Assembly (NCBI GenBank): GCA_025765615.1 | Contig: JAIVFJ010000058.1 | Location: 266,860-330,859 of the forward strand | Direction of reading: 5' to 3' | From: Zopfochytrium polystomum | Lineage: Eukaryota > Chytridiomycota > Chytridiomycetes > Chytridiales > Chytridiaceae | Length of the DNA stretch: 64,000 bases | In this document: positions 9,451 to 21,955 of the stretch, piece after piece | Layout of the letters: each line of letters opens with the position of its first letter | Position numbering within the stretch: the stretch's first letter is position 1 | Translations under genes and position numbers: made by a program | The notes under the pieces: generated by a model | What the model was told of the DNA's origin: nothing | The model's input: only the letters and a program-made list of their open reading frames with translations | The model's database searches: none

Positions 9451-10156
9451 GAGGCCGTTTCAAGTCGAAATGGCGGAAATGTTTATGGCGGAAAAAATTC
9501 GCTGATTGGCTGAAAACTTTATGGAGGAAACATTTTCCGCCATTTTTCTTCCACACCTAATCTTGCTCTATTTTTTTAATTCAGCTAATTGAGGTAATTC
9601 CAAACATCTACTTGTCAGCTTGAAGGATGAACTTGTCGGTGATCTCAGCCGTTGCAGCTGCTGCGACAGCCACTGCTCTTGCCGCAACTGCTGCTGCAAC
9701 TGCAGCAGCTGCAATGGCTGATCTCATAGATCCGCTCGAACACGCAAATGGAGTAGTCGTGTCACCCCTTGGTCGGAGGTTGAGCAGGACCATGCCTTTG
9801 ACAACGGTTGGTACTTTGATCAGTTCTGCTGCAGCCGCAACTCTTTCGATCAGATCGCACAGACCATCGAGGACGCCCTCTTTTTTTCTTTGGTGGATCC
9901 TAACCCTTCGGTGGATCATCTGATGCATCTGATGCGGCAGTTGAAGGAGGATTGACGGGTTGGGGACCAGGTTTTGCAGAGGGACGGATAGGCCTTGGGG
10001 TCTGCGTTACCATCGGGTTGGTGGCTGGTTCGGCGGTTTGGTTGGATGACATGTCTTTTCCTCTTTTTTTTTGGGAAAACGGAGGAAAATCACTTTGGAC
10101 TTGTAATTCCTAATTAGGTCAAAAGAATTTCCGCCATTTCGACTTGAAACGGCCTC
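9451..10156. mobile_element. non-autonomous PIF/Harbinger-like element (MITE), 706 bp
   Basis: Perfect terminal inverted repeats of about 30 bp start GAGGCCGTTTCAAGTCGAAA at 9451 and end with the complement at 10156. Both ends are flanked by TTA (9448-9450 and 10157-10159), the 3-bp TWA target duplication known for PIF/Harbinger elements. Extra copies of a GGCGGAAA motif lie just inside the left end in both orientations. No transposase is present. A minus-strand frame from an ATG at 10049-10051 (MSSNQTAEP...) runs about 50 codons to a TAG, followed in the same frame by a PKKKRGRPR stretch resembling an AT-hook or nuclear signal. This could be a remnant of an element gene, or chance. Confidence 0.8.
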
Positions 10157-10159
10157 TTA

Positions 10160-12575
10160 CAATAAAGCTTGTTTGTGCAGCTTCTCTGTCTGCCTGCCCG
10201 TCTGTCTGCCTGTCCAGGAACGAATTCTCCGAGCCAGCCATCTCCAAAGAGGCTCCGCTCCGCACACAGCCTTCAGGTGGCTGCTTTCAATCAAGGCACT
10301 TTACGCTGTCTTGTCTGTCAGTCTCCGCCCCTTTCGCTCCTTCTCTCAAAACTTCCCCGACTTGCAAGCCACTGGGCGCTCCCCTTCTATCTGTCTCCCC
10401 AATCTCCCCTCTCATTTTGAGCGCGCCCTCCTTCATGCAATCTCCAAGGTCCAAAACCGGAACGCGGCCGACGCGTTGCACATGCCTGGCATGTATTCGG
10501 ACAAAATGGGCGCAAAACGTAGAACAAAAGAGAAAAAGACCGCGTTCAGATATGTCGGTCGAGTCAAAGCGCGTTCGCCTCTTCTCCGCAAATCTTCCTG
10601 GCGAGGATGTTTGCAGTAACCTTCCATCACTAAGGGGAGTGTGTCATATTGGCGCTTCCTTGCAATCCCATTTCGCACTACCCGCCGAGGGAAACGCAAG
10701 AAATGCAGGTGTGGGTCTGGAGGAGTGAGGGGGACGCTAGGAGGAGAGAAGAGGAGGGGCACCCAAACGATGGAAGGAATCTGTTTACCATGCGCCCCAT
10801 GAATAGTATCTTCAGCGCGCCTGATGTTGTACTGCACTAGAGTTAACGCCGCAATGTCAATGCGTCTATCAAGGGGCGGGTTGAGATCTTGCAGAAGCAG
10901 GCGGAGGGTAAGTACTTTGCTTGGCGATGGTGGCTGTTGCAAGCATGGCAGAGGTGGGTGGTGCTTGGCGCACTCCTTTTTTTGTTTGCTAAAATTGTCT
11001 AACGCATTACAGGCGTGGTGCCCCCTCGCTTGTTTTTTTGCAGAAAATCGACCCGGCCCACCAGGTTTGCGTAAAAAACTTGAGCCACCCACACTCACGG
11101 GGCCAAAAGTTTTCATGGGCAATCCCTTTCGCTAAATGCTTTCGACTCCGTCAATATTATTTCTCCCTGGGCACAATGCTTGCTGGACCACGGCGACGAA
11201 TTGTTTGGGACTGCCTCTTCTTCGTCGCGCAGCAAACAAGGAAATAACAGAAAAATAAAGATTGGATGGAACGAAGGGTCGAGGAACGCCATTCGTCCTT
11301 CGAAACGCGAGCAAGTTACAAAATCTTGGGAAGAAGAGCCTAAAACGCAGCCCCTCTTTCGATCAAGCTTGATTCTAGGCTTCTGCAACAATCTGCTTCC
11401 AATCGATCGACTAGACAGCGAATGGAGCGCAGGAAAGATCCCCACGGCATCGAGCCCGGGACCACACCTGCTGGACCGTTCCTCGAAAGTCCTTTCGCCA
11501 TTTCCAAAAGCCTCAGGGTCTCGGTTCTGGATCTGTTCCTGAACACGGAACATGTTTTTGCCTGTGGGCGTAGAGCGATCCAAGCAAAGAGCGTCATCGT
11601 TTTCTGGAAGCCTTGGTGGGGCGGGAGAAAAAAAAAAAAAAAAAAAAAAAATACTGCTTTTAGGGTCCGCTGCGGCTTTCATTCCTTTCCGTGATCGCCG
11701 CGTCTTTCCGTAATCGCTTTCGCGCTTGGCCTCCTCTCCTCTGCCTTCGAATTTAGAAGAATCCAACAACGCGGAATTGTTTTTGGGGTTTTCTCTCGAC
11801 GAACATTCGCTACGCTGAAAGGTTGATGCTGCTTGGTCTTTTTTTACCAGTTTTATTCCCACACGCGAGGTGCAATCTTTGGTTCCGACAGTTGAACTTT
11901 CTGCGGCTTTTACCTTCATTTTTTGTGTGTGTGCGTGTGCGCGTGTCTGTCTTTCGCGTCGCGGCGCGAGGAAACATCCAGGCAAGAACAGTCCTGGAAA
12001 GCTCTGCAACCCCACGCAGGAAGGATCAGCAGGGGGGGTGGGTTGGATACGAAAAACGGTCGTGGTGCCACCCCGTGGCCACGCAAGAAAGTGCGAAAAC
12101 GTTTTTCTTTGATTTGCTTCAGTGGTTGGTTGGGCGATCCATTTCCCACTTTTTTTTTTTTTCTTTTTTTTTTTTTTGGAGGAACGTGTTTGTTTTTCAT
12201 CTGTTTGTTTTCGTTTTTTCAACACCTGGCATGGAATGTTCCGTGGCGAACAAGTTCTATTTTCTATTTTGCATGAGGGAAGGAGCCGCACCGGCGGACG
12301 CAGGAGAGCATGGGCGCAGGGGCAGACAGACAGAGAGACGAAAATTTATTTCCTTTTCTCCACTGTCTCGCCTTTGTTTGTCTCTGTGTTGTTTTCCTTT
12401 TCCATCCTGCGGTCGGACCGATCAAACCTATTCCCTTCCTTCCCCACCCTCGCTCACGGCTCAATCACGGCGTCCTGGAGCTACTCCTGATCCTCATCGC
12501 TCTCGCTTTTCTGCCCTACCTACCCAACCGCCTTCCTACCCGCTGTACTCCCTCGCCCCGTTTCCCCCACCTCAA
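10160..12575. other. 2.4-kb intergenic region without a supported gene
   Basis: No frame here has family support. One good plus-strand intron signal is visible: a GTAAGT donor at 10908, a CTAAC branch site near 11000 and acceptors at 11012 or 11043. So a spliced transcript may exist, but I could not extend it to a start codon. An A-run at 11629-11651 and T-runs at 12149-12177 are present. The part just before 12576 stays open in the ferric reductase frame, so that gene's 5' end is uncertain. Confidence 0.4.
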
Positions 12576-14958
12576 ATGTACCAGCAGCACAAGCAGCACC
12601 AGCAGCAGCGGCAGAAGTGCCGGCGGCGGCGGCAGCAGCAGCTTGGACAGACGACCACCACGCTCCTTTCCACGTTGCAGATCTGCACCCTGACTGGCGT
12701 CGCGGTTGTCGCGCTGGCAATGATTGCTACCGCAATCACCTCGGCGTCGGCCGTGCCTGCACGCTCGGATGCTCCTCCGGCCCTTGGTGCCCTTCAAAGC
12801 TCCGCGCCAGCCATCGCTCCCTTGCCCAATCTCCCGTCTCTTCCCGCCTCCGTCTTCCCACGGGTCGGCAAAAACATCCTCGTGTCGGTCTACCTCACGT
12901 ACGCCTTCTTGTTCTTCACGGCCGTGCTTGCGCTCCTCGTGAAGGCTTCTCCGTCCTTCCGTGCGGTTGCTCACGCGCAAATCCTGCCAACCTCAACGCT
13001 CTGTGTCGCAGAGGTTGCTTGGTTCCTTGCAGCGTGTCTGCTCTCCATCGTCGCACCCCCTTCGATCGACTACTACGCCACTCTGCGCCCACGTTCCGCT
13101 TTTTTGCAGGACCCTTTGCAGGACATGGACGACGACGAAGCCGTCTCTTCGTCCAAGGGCGGGTCCTTTGAAATGCTTCGTTTCCTGAAGTGGATTGTCA
13201 AAAACTCGGGCGTAGCCCTCGGGATCTTGTACGCCCTCGTGCTCCTGCCCTCCGCCAAGCACTCGCCAATCGGGAACCTGCTCGCCCTGCCGTACACGGC
13301 CACCGTCCGAATCCACAAGTGGCTCGGCTACCTCATCTGCGTCATGGTTTCGATCCACTTTTTTGCGTGCTTGGGAGAGGTCCCGTACAAGGGAGGGTCG
13401 GTGTGGTCCGTGTGGTTCGCGAGAAAGTTCAAGTTCTACACGGCGGGCCTCGTGGCCTTTGGGTTGCTGGTAATTGTCACCGTGACCGCGTTCCCAATCG
13501 TCCGACGCAGGTGGTTCAACACTTTTTACGTCGTTCACTTTTTCGTGTACCTGGCCATCTTCCTGTCGTACGTGCACCACCCCGTCGCAGTAGTGTACTG
13601 CATCCCAGGTAAGAAGGAAACCTGCAATTGTCCAGCACCATCACCGACTGACAAGCCTTTTCCACGCCTTCCCCCCTCCAGCCCTGTTCTTGTCCGCCCT
13701 GGACATGGTCCTGCGGCTGTCTGCACGCTTCCGCCCGAGCCCCATCATCCACGTCAACCCCCCGACCGAAAGCAACCCTTTCATGACGCTGACCGTCCAC
13801 GCCCCGCACCTGGCGTCCCGCACGCAACCCGGCCAGTTCATGCGCATCGCGATCCCCTCCGTCAGCACGCTCGAGTACCACCCATGGAGCGTCGCCGGCA
13901 TCTCCAACTCGAACATCACCTTCATCGTCGCCCCGCCGCCCCCACCCGCCGCCCCCACCCACCCCACCTCGTCCTGCTCCTCGCCACCACCCGCGTCCTG
14001 GACCGCGCGCGTGATCGAAACGCTCACCAAGCCAAACACCACCCTGACCTCCTCCGTGTCCCACCCGACCGCGCTCGTGCAAGGCCCCTTTGGCAACCCG
14101 TCGCCCTTCCTCCGCACCCGCACCGCCGCGCTGGTCCTCTACGCCGGCGGCTCCGGCATCGCCCCGGCCCTGTGCCTGCTGAACCGCCTCGCCGCCGACC
14201 CGGCATGCCCGCACCCGCTCATCTGGCTGTTCTGGGCCTCGCACGCCGTCGACGCGGTCTGGATCCCCGCCGTCCGCGACGTGCTGGAAAAGGTCGGGGG
14301 AAGAGGGCCGAGGAGGGTCGTGGTCGAGGTGTTTGAAACGAGGAGGGGCCGCTGCGCGCCGAGGGCTGTTGCGGCGGCGGCGGTGGCGGGAGCGACTTCG
14401 TCGTCGTCGACTTCACGACGTCCTGCCTCCGACGAGCGCAGCGGGCTTCTCGGTGGCGACCAAGCGAAGGCTCGGTACGGCGCGACAGCCGGCAAGGCGC
14501 GTGCGAGCGCCGCCGTCGCCGCCGACGGCGTAATCGACCACCCCCTCGCGGAGCGCGCGGACGCCCCAAACAACGACGACGAAGACGACGAAGGCGGGCA
14601 TATCGAGCGTGCGCTAGAGACCAACAAGCGCGTCAGCGTGACGGTGCTGCGGCACCGGCCGGAGCTAGGACAGCTGCTGGTGCACCACGTCGGCCCCGTC
14701 GTGTCCGACGGGGGCGACGAGGAGTCTGGGCGGCTCTCGTCGTTCCCGGCGCTGGCGGGGGTCCGGTTCCGGCAGGGCGGGTTCGCGCAGCAGCAGCAGC
14801 AGCCGCGGCATCGGCAGCGGCGGCGCCCGCGCGTCGGCGTCATGATGTGCGGGCCCGAGGGGTTCTTGGAGGACGGCATGGCCGGTGTGGCGAGGTTCAA
14901 GAACGGGGTCGGGAGAGGGTGCGAAATGGTGGTCGACGTGGAGGCGTTTGCTCTTTAA
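12576..14958 (+). CDS. ferric reductase / NADPH-oxidase-type flavocytochrome
   Basis: Two exons, 12576..13608 and 13682..14958, give 769 residues with a GTAAG donor and a CTCCAG acceptor. The N-terminus is Gln/Arg-rich, then several membrane helices follow. Two haem-His pairs with about 13 residues between them are visible (RIHKWLGY...SIHFF and VVHFFVYL...YVHHP). After the intron come a FAD-binding barrel with HPWSVAGI, an NADPH site with GGSGIAP, and the C-terminal CGPEGF motif. It should move electrons from cytosolic NADPH across a membrane to ferric iron or oxygen. A long low-complexity insert, acidic and Ala/Ser-rich, separates the NADPH site from the C-terminal motif. The frame is open upstream of the chosen ATG, so the start is uncertain. 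Confidence 0.88.
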
Positions 14959-16118
14959 CAGCCCTTCCAATGAGGGTTTTTTTTTTCTCTCCTTCCTCTC
15001 TTTCTTTTCTGGGGAAAGTTTTAGTGTTTTTCCATTTACTTTCTTTACCCTTCTCTCCTTCCTCTATTTCTACCGTATTCCCTCCTCCTTCGAAGTTGCA
15101 TCTCGAGCGTTTCCCGGTTTATTTGCTCCCCGTCTTGGCGTTTCCTTTCTTTTTTTTTATTGCGCGCTCCACCTCTTTCATTTTCTCACATCTGTAAAAC
15201 GCTTCCCTGCGCGCCTCCGTTTCGCTACCCATCTCTTACAAGTCATGATTTAGATAACTCTTTTTTACCACTTGTGTAATAATCTTTGGAAGGAGGAAGG
15301 GTTGGGGGGAAGAGTTGGGGGACCGTCATTTGAGATTCCTTTCCCCCACCCCTCGTACCTCCTCCTCCCCTCTTCCTTACCACTCCCCACATTGTCCCTC
15401 CCTTTGTGGGAACGGCCTCATTATTTACCAAGCTTGAATCTGGTTGTTTGTCGCTGGGCTTGAGGCTCGTTGCGTTTTGGTCGCCCAGCGGAACGCATTG
15501 AAACACGATCTTATCGTAGGGCCAGATTATTTAGATATCTTTTCGAGTCGCATCTTGGGGCCAAGATCCCCCGCTCTGATGAGCACGTTGATGAAACTGC
15601 CTTTACGCAAGCCGGAAGCACGGGCTGGTGCTCCCACAGCTCGCGACTCCCACACCCCCCCTCTCGGCCGTGCCCCACTTCCCCGTCAGCTGCTCAGCAT
15701 TGAAAAAGCTGCGAGGCCTCTCTGCAACAGATAAAATAAAATCATACGTAGAGGCTAAAAAAAAATTGGGAAACGAATTATAATTAAAAAAGGCAGGAGG
15801 CGGGAAACCGTGCAGCTTTCCCAGACCTCAAACGATCGACATTTTTTCATGCTTCACCCATTACTCAATAATGGAAAGTGTGCGAAAGGCTAAACACACC
15901 CACACACTCACACACACACACCAAGCAAAAGAAAATGAACAGCAAGAACACCATTTCTAGAATCGTCGCACACAAAAGCGATGGAATAATTAGTTGGCAG
16001 GGAAACGCGACGGGGGGGGGGATGTTGACGGGCGTCGTCTTGAATACGGGCCGTGTGCCGGAAAATGGGAGGAGTGGTGGGGCAAGGGAAGGGTTTATGG
16101 AGCGGTACTTGCTGCCGT
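14959..16118. other. intergenic between ferric reductase and seven-helix gene A
   Basis: Starts with a T/C-rich 3' flank. From about 15590 to 15800 the sequence resembles 19200-19400 downstream of gene B (shared GCTGCTCA-AC-TTGAA-type and AATTATAATTAAA blocks), so the duplication of the gene pair included several hundred bases of 3' flank. No gene is supported. Confidence 0.45.
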
Positions 16119-18336
16119 TCATGTGGGCCAACTGCGTTCGCCGGCGTCGCCCCACCGCGCCAGCCCAGATCCAGACGGCGGGTACCGCGCCGCGCCCGCC
16201 GCGGGCTCTTGCGAAAAGCCGCTGTCGGCGGCGGCGTGCGGCATGAGCGTGGACGGCGACGACCATGCGGCGGACGGCCACGACTGCGGGTGGTACTGCT
16301 GCTGCTGTGGCGGTGCGGCGGCGGCGGCGAAGGGGTCCGGCGCGGCAGGGGGGCTGTGGAGCCAAGTGGGGTGCCGGTTGGGGTGCGGGGTGGCGGAGGG
16401 GTACTGGAGTGAGTAGGAGGAGGAGGAGGAGGAGGAGGAGGAAGAGGACGAGGTCAAGGGCGGCCCGGATGCTGATGCTGCTGGTGTAGCTGCTGCTGAG
16501 GTTGAGAGGGGCGCCGTGGATGCGGTGGTGCTGATGGATTCACGGCGTAGGAGGATGCGGGAGGATGTGCCACCGCCGCCGCTCCGGTGGCCGACGGCGT
16601 CATCACGCCGCGTGCTTTGTAGATAACTATCAGCCAATGGGGATGGGAGCCGAGAAACGTAGGCGTCATTTGTGCATGGGCGAGTGTCGCGGGAGGAGAG
16701 AAATTAGTCTTTCGTGGGTAAAAAATCGATTTTTGCGATGATCCGAACCTGATGTGGGTGAATATGTAAAACAGCAGGCAGACGGTTGGCAGAGAAAACA
16801 GCCACACTGCGCAAAAGGTGTATTGGATCCACTGCGTGGAATGAACTCTGGTTCGGTCTGGGGGTTGGAGCGCGGGGATGAACGATTCAGGAAGGCAACC
16901 AAGAGGAAACACCCCCATACAGCAAAGAGGCCAAGACACACACCTGCCGCATACACGAAAAACGTCGCCCCATACGAAATCATTGCAATGTTGTGCAGGA
17001 CCATCATTGACGTTGCAGTGAATCGCGACGACTTGAGAGACCGAACGATGGCGGGGTCGGTGGCGACCGCAAGAGCCTTGCCGATGCGTGAGCGAAGATT
17101 GATCCCTGCGACCGCGGCGAGGATGGCGTTCAGAGCAAACAGAGAGGCCCAATAGACGTAGTGGACTTGGACGAGGCGCAAGGCTTCTGCATAGTCGTCG
17201 CGATCGGCGGACAGACCGGATAGGATTCCAAGGAGCGGTCCAGCCAAGGACGCCAGGAATGGAACTACAAGGGAAGTTCGGACGAGCCGGTTTAGAAACT
17301 GAACACGCAAGCGGCGCCAGACTCTCAGTTTCCAGCCCCTCACTCCCGTCGACAGCGCCAAACACTCCTCCCCTCCCCCTTCCTCCTCCCCTAAGCCCCC
17401 GTGTCGGTGTGGCGCTGCTTACAAAAGTACACGAGCGGAAAGATGAAAGACCACACGCGGTACACCTCCTGGCGGTGAACTGTCTGGAAGCCCTCGACAA
17501 GGCTGATGATAAACACGGACGAGATGAAGTAGAAGACGGCGAAGGTGAGGTCGTTCGAGAGCTCTCGCACGGCAAAAAGTGGGAGCACGTCGAGGACCAG
17601 GATTAGGGCGTGAGTCCAGCGGACTGTTCAGGGGGCGTACGGGCGGTTAGACACATTCGGCGCGTGGGCAGCTTGCGGAAGATTCAAGATTTATGCATTA
17701 ATAAATTACAAACTCACAGAAAAGGAGCACAAAGACAAAGACCAGCGACGCTTCGTTGGCCCGCGGGACGAGCCGGCCGTCCACGCTGCGGAACGGCCAC
17801 GATCGGGGCCGCACGACCTTCACCCACAAAACGTGGGCGGCGTAGACTGGAGAGAGAGAGAGAGAGAGAGGGAGAGATAGGCGGGCGGGATGCGGCCAGG
17901 CGTCGGCGGTGGGCGGCGGCGATGTGACGGGGACGGTTGAGCAAACAGAAAAAGAGAGCGGGAGGGACGGAAGGGATGAAGAGGGAGATCATATGAGAGA
18001 GATGAGAGATATATAGAGATCATTGGAGGGAGAAAGCGCAGAGCTTTGCGGTGCACGGGCCGGGATGGATGGGAATGTTGGTTGCAGCTCACAGAGAACG
18101 AGAGGAACAAAGGCACAGGCAACCAAGTGCAGGTTGAAGAGAGCGGAACGGTCAGGCGTCGAGAACGAGGACGAAAGCGAGATTCGAAAGTCGAGCCACG
18201 CGCCAGGCGATCCTGGATACTGCGGTGAAGGCGGCGACGACGGCGGCGGCGTATTCGAGTCTGCTGCCGCGAGGGAGGAGTCGGTCGTCGTCGTGGCGGA
18301 GGACGCCAACGCGAGCAGAACTGCGGCCTTGTGCAT
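16119..18336 (-). CDS. seven-transmembrane receptor-like protein, paralogue A
   Basis: Six exons on the minus strand: 18093..18336, 17718..17846, 17423..17623, 16944..17264, 16749..16845 and 16119..16626. All phases fit and give 499 residues. An N-terminal stretch with a hydrophobic start (MHKAAVLLALASS) is followed by about seven hydrophobic helices between residues 70 and 335 and a long Ser/Pro/Gln-rich tail of about 165 residues, presumably cytosolic. The layout is like a G-protein-coupled or other sensory receptor, but I cannot place it in a named family. One acceptor (before exon 5) is GAG rather than CAG/TAG. Its exon lengths (129, 201, 321, 97) are identical to those of paralogue B, which supports the model strongly. 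Confidence 0.82.
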
Positions 18337-19667
18337 ACCAACAACAACGACAAAAAAAAAAAGAAAAAAAAAAAAGGATATAGAAGAGAAGGAAGGAGAG
18401 CTGCGTCGGCCAGTCAGGCTCCCTCTTCCCATCTCTCTCTCTCTCTCTTTCTCTCTATCTCTCTCTCTCTCTGTCTCTCTCTCTCTCTCTCCTTTTTTTT
18501 TTTCTCTCTCTCTCGATTCCAACAATTGCGCAATTTCTTTGATTTGGAATCCAAGCAAGCACAGCGAGACGGGCAGGCAGACAGACAGACAGACAGACAG
18601 ACAGCTTGTAACCTAGAAAAGCATGCAGACACTGCATCAATGCGACAGAACTCCAAAAAAAGGGACGAATCAGATAGTTCGGGCATGGTCCAAGACATGT
18701 CTTTTTTAGTAGGAGTATCTCCACCCGGTGGTGCAAATCCAAATTCTTTCGGTCGGGCGGGCGGGCGGGCGGGCGGGCGAACGCAGCAGCCAAGGGGGAC
18801 GACTCCGCCAATCAAAAAAAAATTGCAGAGGGGGGCTGCCTCCAGATCGGAGCCGTTGAGAGCATTCATTCGCAGCTGGAAAGACAGAGAAGGTTAGCCA
18901 TCTTCGCCTGTGAGCGACCTAACAGGAACAATTTTGCACAGTTGCTGCAACCAACGTGCCAACATCCTGCCAACATACTGCAATTCCAAACGCAGACAGT
19001 GCTCGATCGCTTATGCTGTAGGCGGTGGTGATTGGCAAGACTGTCGGCAACGCCTCGCTGCCGTTGCTGCTCGTTCGTTTATTTGTTATTACTGACTCAG
19101 TTGAATCACTGGACTTGCTAACCATGCAAGCACAGAGAACATCAGAAAATTTTGAAGGTGGCAGCAGCACTGCTGCCCTTCCTCAGGCACCAAATTTATC
19201 CATTCGCAAGCATCATGGCGCACTGCGCCGGCTGCTCAACACTGAAGAGGCTGACCCCGCGTCACTGCCTTTGGCGAAAAATAAAGCCACATAGAATGAG
19301 AAACGCAAAAAGTAGGGAACTGCTCAAAAAAGTAATGCGAATCCGTGCAACAACGCCGCCGATCAAAAATCCGAACAAATTATAATTAAAGGGGCAGAGC
19401 AGTCTCCAAACTTCACACACTCTCTCCTTTTCCCCCATGCAACACCGCATAATGGGAAAGAAATAGTCAGTCCAAAATAAGAAAGTAAAAGGGCGACCAT
19501 GCCCCAGAATCGGCTGGGACACTTACTCTTGAGCAATAACGATGACAATTTGTTGCAGGGGCGCGACTTTTTGACGGGGAGGCGCTATCAAAGATACGGC
19601 TTTTTGCCTGAAAAAATGCCAGATCAGGGCCCGCGCTGGGCGAGCAGGAATGTGTTTGACATTGCCG
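18337..19667. other. intergenic between the two seven-helix genes, repeat-rich
   Basis: Contains a (CT)n tract at about 18432-18510 just upstream of gene A, a (GACA)n run at 18576-18604 and six GGGC units at 18754-18779. The segment 19200-19660 is the duplicated 3' flank of gene B. No protein gene is supported. Confidence 0.5.
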
Positions 19668-21928
19668 TCACGTCGGCCCACTGGAACCGCCGGCGTCGCC
19701 CATCCGCGTCAGCCCAGACGCGGATGGGGGCGGGTACCGTGTCACCGCCTTCACCCCCGCCGCGACCTCTGGCGAATACACACGCGTGGCGGCGGGCGGC
19801 ATGAACGCGTACGGCGACGACCAGGCGGCGGACGGCGACGACTGCAGGGGCTGCTTCGGCGGTAAGGCGGCACCGGAGGAGTTGTGCGCGGCGGGGCTGT
19901 GGGGCCAATTGGGGTGCCGGTTGTGGTGCGGGACGGGAGTGGGATATTGGAAGGAGAAGGAGGAAGAGAAGGAAGAGGAGGTGGAGGTCGAGATCGAGGG
20001 CGACGTAGCTGATGCTGCTGCTGCTGCTACTGCCGCTGGTATTGAGGTTGAGAGCGGTGTGACGGACGCAGTGGTGCTGATAGATTCACGAGTGGTGTTG
20101 ATAGATTCAGGAGTGATGCTGATAGATTCACGGCGCAGGAGGGTGCGGAAGGTTGTGCCATCGCCGCCGGTACGATGGCTGGCTGTGGCTCGCCGCTTGT
20201 TTTGCAGGTAGCTATCAGGCCGGTGTTGTTTGTTTTTTTTTTCAGTGATCCACGATCCGGAAGGCGAAATTTGCGTATGGGTGAGCATGGAGAGGGAAGG
20301 TCATTCGAAAGCGGAAACACTTCGGCAGTTACACTGGTACCTGATGTGGGTGATTATATAAAATACCAGGCAGACGGTAGGCAGAGAGAATAGCCACACC
20401 GCGCAAAAGGTGTATTGGATCCACTGCGTAGAATGAACTCTGGTTCGGTCTGGCGGGGGAGGGAGAAATCGTTCATCCTCAGGCAAAGAGGTAAGTTCAA
20501 TTCGCACCTGCGGCGTATGCGGAAAACGTCGCTCCATACGAAACCATTGCAATGTTGTGCAGAACCATCATTGACATTGCAGTGAATCGCGATGACCTCA
20601 GAGACCGAACGATGGTGGGGTCGGTAGCGACCGCGAGGCTCTTGCCGATGCGCGATCGAAGCTTGATCCCAGCAATTGCGGCGAGAACGGCGTTCAAAGC
20701 AAACAGAGAGGCCCAATAGGCATAATGGACTTGGACGAGGCGCAAGGCGTCGGCATAGTCGGCGCGATCTGCGGACAGACCGGATAGGATGCCAAGGAGT
20801 GGTCCAACCACGGACGCGCAGAATGGAACTAAGAGGGAGGTTAGGACGAATCCGTTTAGAAACTGAAGTTTTCCACTTCGTCGCTCCGGTCTGGAGCCCA
20901 CCAACTAGCCCCCTCTTGTACGGTGACGCACTGCTTACAAAAGTAAACTACCGGAAAGATCAAAGACCAGATGCGGTCGACCTCCTGGCGGTGAACTGTC
21001 TGGAAGCCCTCGACGAGACTGATGATGAAGACGGACGAGATGAAGTAGAAGACGGCAAAGGTGAGGTCGTTAGAGAGCTCTCGCACGGCAAATACTGGGA
21101 GCGCGTCAAGGACCAGGATCAGGGCGTGGGTCCAGCGGACTAATCGTGTGTGGGTGTGTGTGTGTGTGTGTGTGTGTGTGAGTTTTCGGATTCGTGTGGT
21201 GGTTGGGTGTCACTTCGTCGTTTCGTGGCGAAAGGCACATTCACCAGAAAATAGAAAAACTCACAGAAAAGGAGCACAAAGACGAAAACGAGCGATGCTT
21301 CGTTGGCCCGCGGAACGAGCCGGCCCTCGGCCCTTCGGAAAGGCCATGAACGTGGTCGCACGACCTTGACCCACAGCACGTAGGCGGCGTACACTACAGC
21401 CAAGAGTGGGGCGGCAATGTGAGGGGGAGCGTTAAGCGGAGAAGGACAACAGCGAAAGAGAGAACAGCGCGCAGAGAAACAGAGAGAGGGCGATAGATGG
21501 AGTAGACCCAAACCGACAGAACACGAAAGTAGCGTGATTGCGGGCTTACAGAGAATGATGGGAACAAAGATGCAGGCCACCAAGTGCAGGTCGAAGAGAA
21601 CGGGGCCGTCGGGCATGGAAGAGGACGAGGAGGAGAGGGAGACTCGAAAGTCGAGCCACGCGCCAGGCGCTCCTGGATACAGCCGTGGCGGCGGCGGCGG
21701 AGGCGGCGAAGGTGGGGTCGCCGTGTCTGCTGCTGACGGGGACGAGGAGTCGTCCCGTCGTGGTCGCGGTGGCGACGACGGCGGCACCACGACCACCACG
21801 ACGGACTCCTCGCGAGGACGCCGTCGCCGACACCAGCAAAGACGACATCGTTGCTGCGTGGGGAAACGGGGAAACGACACAGAAAAACAGATTGCGGAAA
21901 GAACGGGAGCGAAGTGGAAGAGAGACAT
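19668..21928 (-). CDS. seven-transmembrane receptor-like protein, paralogue B
   Basis: Six exons on the minus strand: 21550..21928, 21265..21393, 20939..21139, 20508..20828, 20341..20437 and 19668..20211, giving 556 residues. Internal exons 2-5 have exactly the same lengths as in paralogue A, and the helices are largely conserved (for example LIFPVVYF and VHYAYWASLFAL). The Ser/Gln-rich tail is longer and contains a short repeat around SINTTRESIS. The N-terminus differs: the ATG that aligns with paralogue A (near 21848) is out of frame here, and the frame is instead opened by an ATG at 21926-21928 (MSLFHFAPVL, signal-like) or 21955. No function can be assigned beyond membrane receptor-like. 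Confidence 0.8.
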
Positions 21929-21955
21929 ATCCGGGCGGCGGCGAGTGGGGGGCAC

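Noticed and set aside
9627..9923. Plus-strand Ala-rich frame inside the MITE as a gene
   Set aside because: It is driven by GCT/GCA repeats, starts with a non-distinct Ala run and has no resemblance to transposase or accessory proteins.
10144..11135. Overlapping frames in 10.1-11.1 kb as genes
   Set aside because: None has family resemblance. Only one intron-like signal is visible and it could not be joined to a start codon.
18331..18897. Open frames through CT/GA repeats near 18.4 kb, 22.0 kb and 39.5 kb
   Set aside because: They are Ser/Leu or Arg/Glu runs from dinucleotide repeats without start context or homology.
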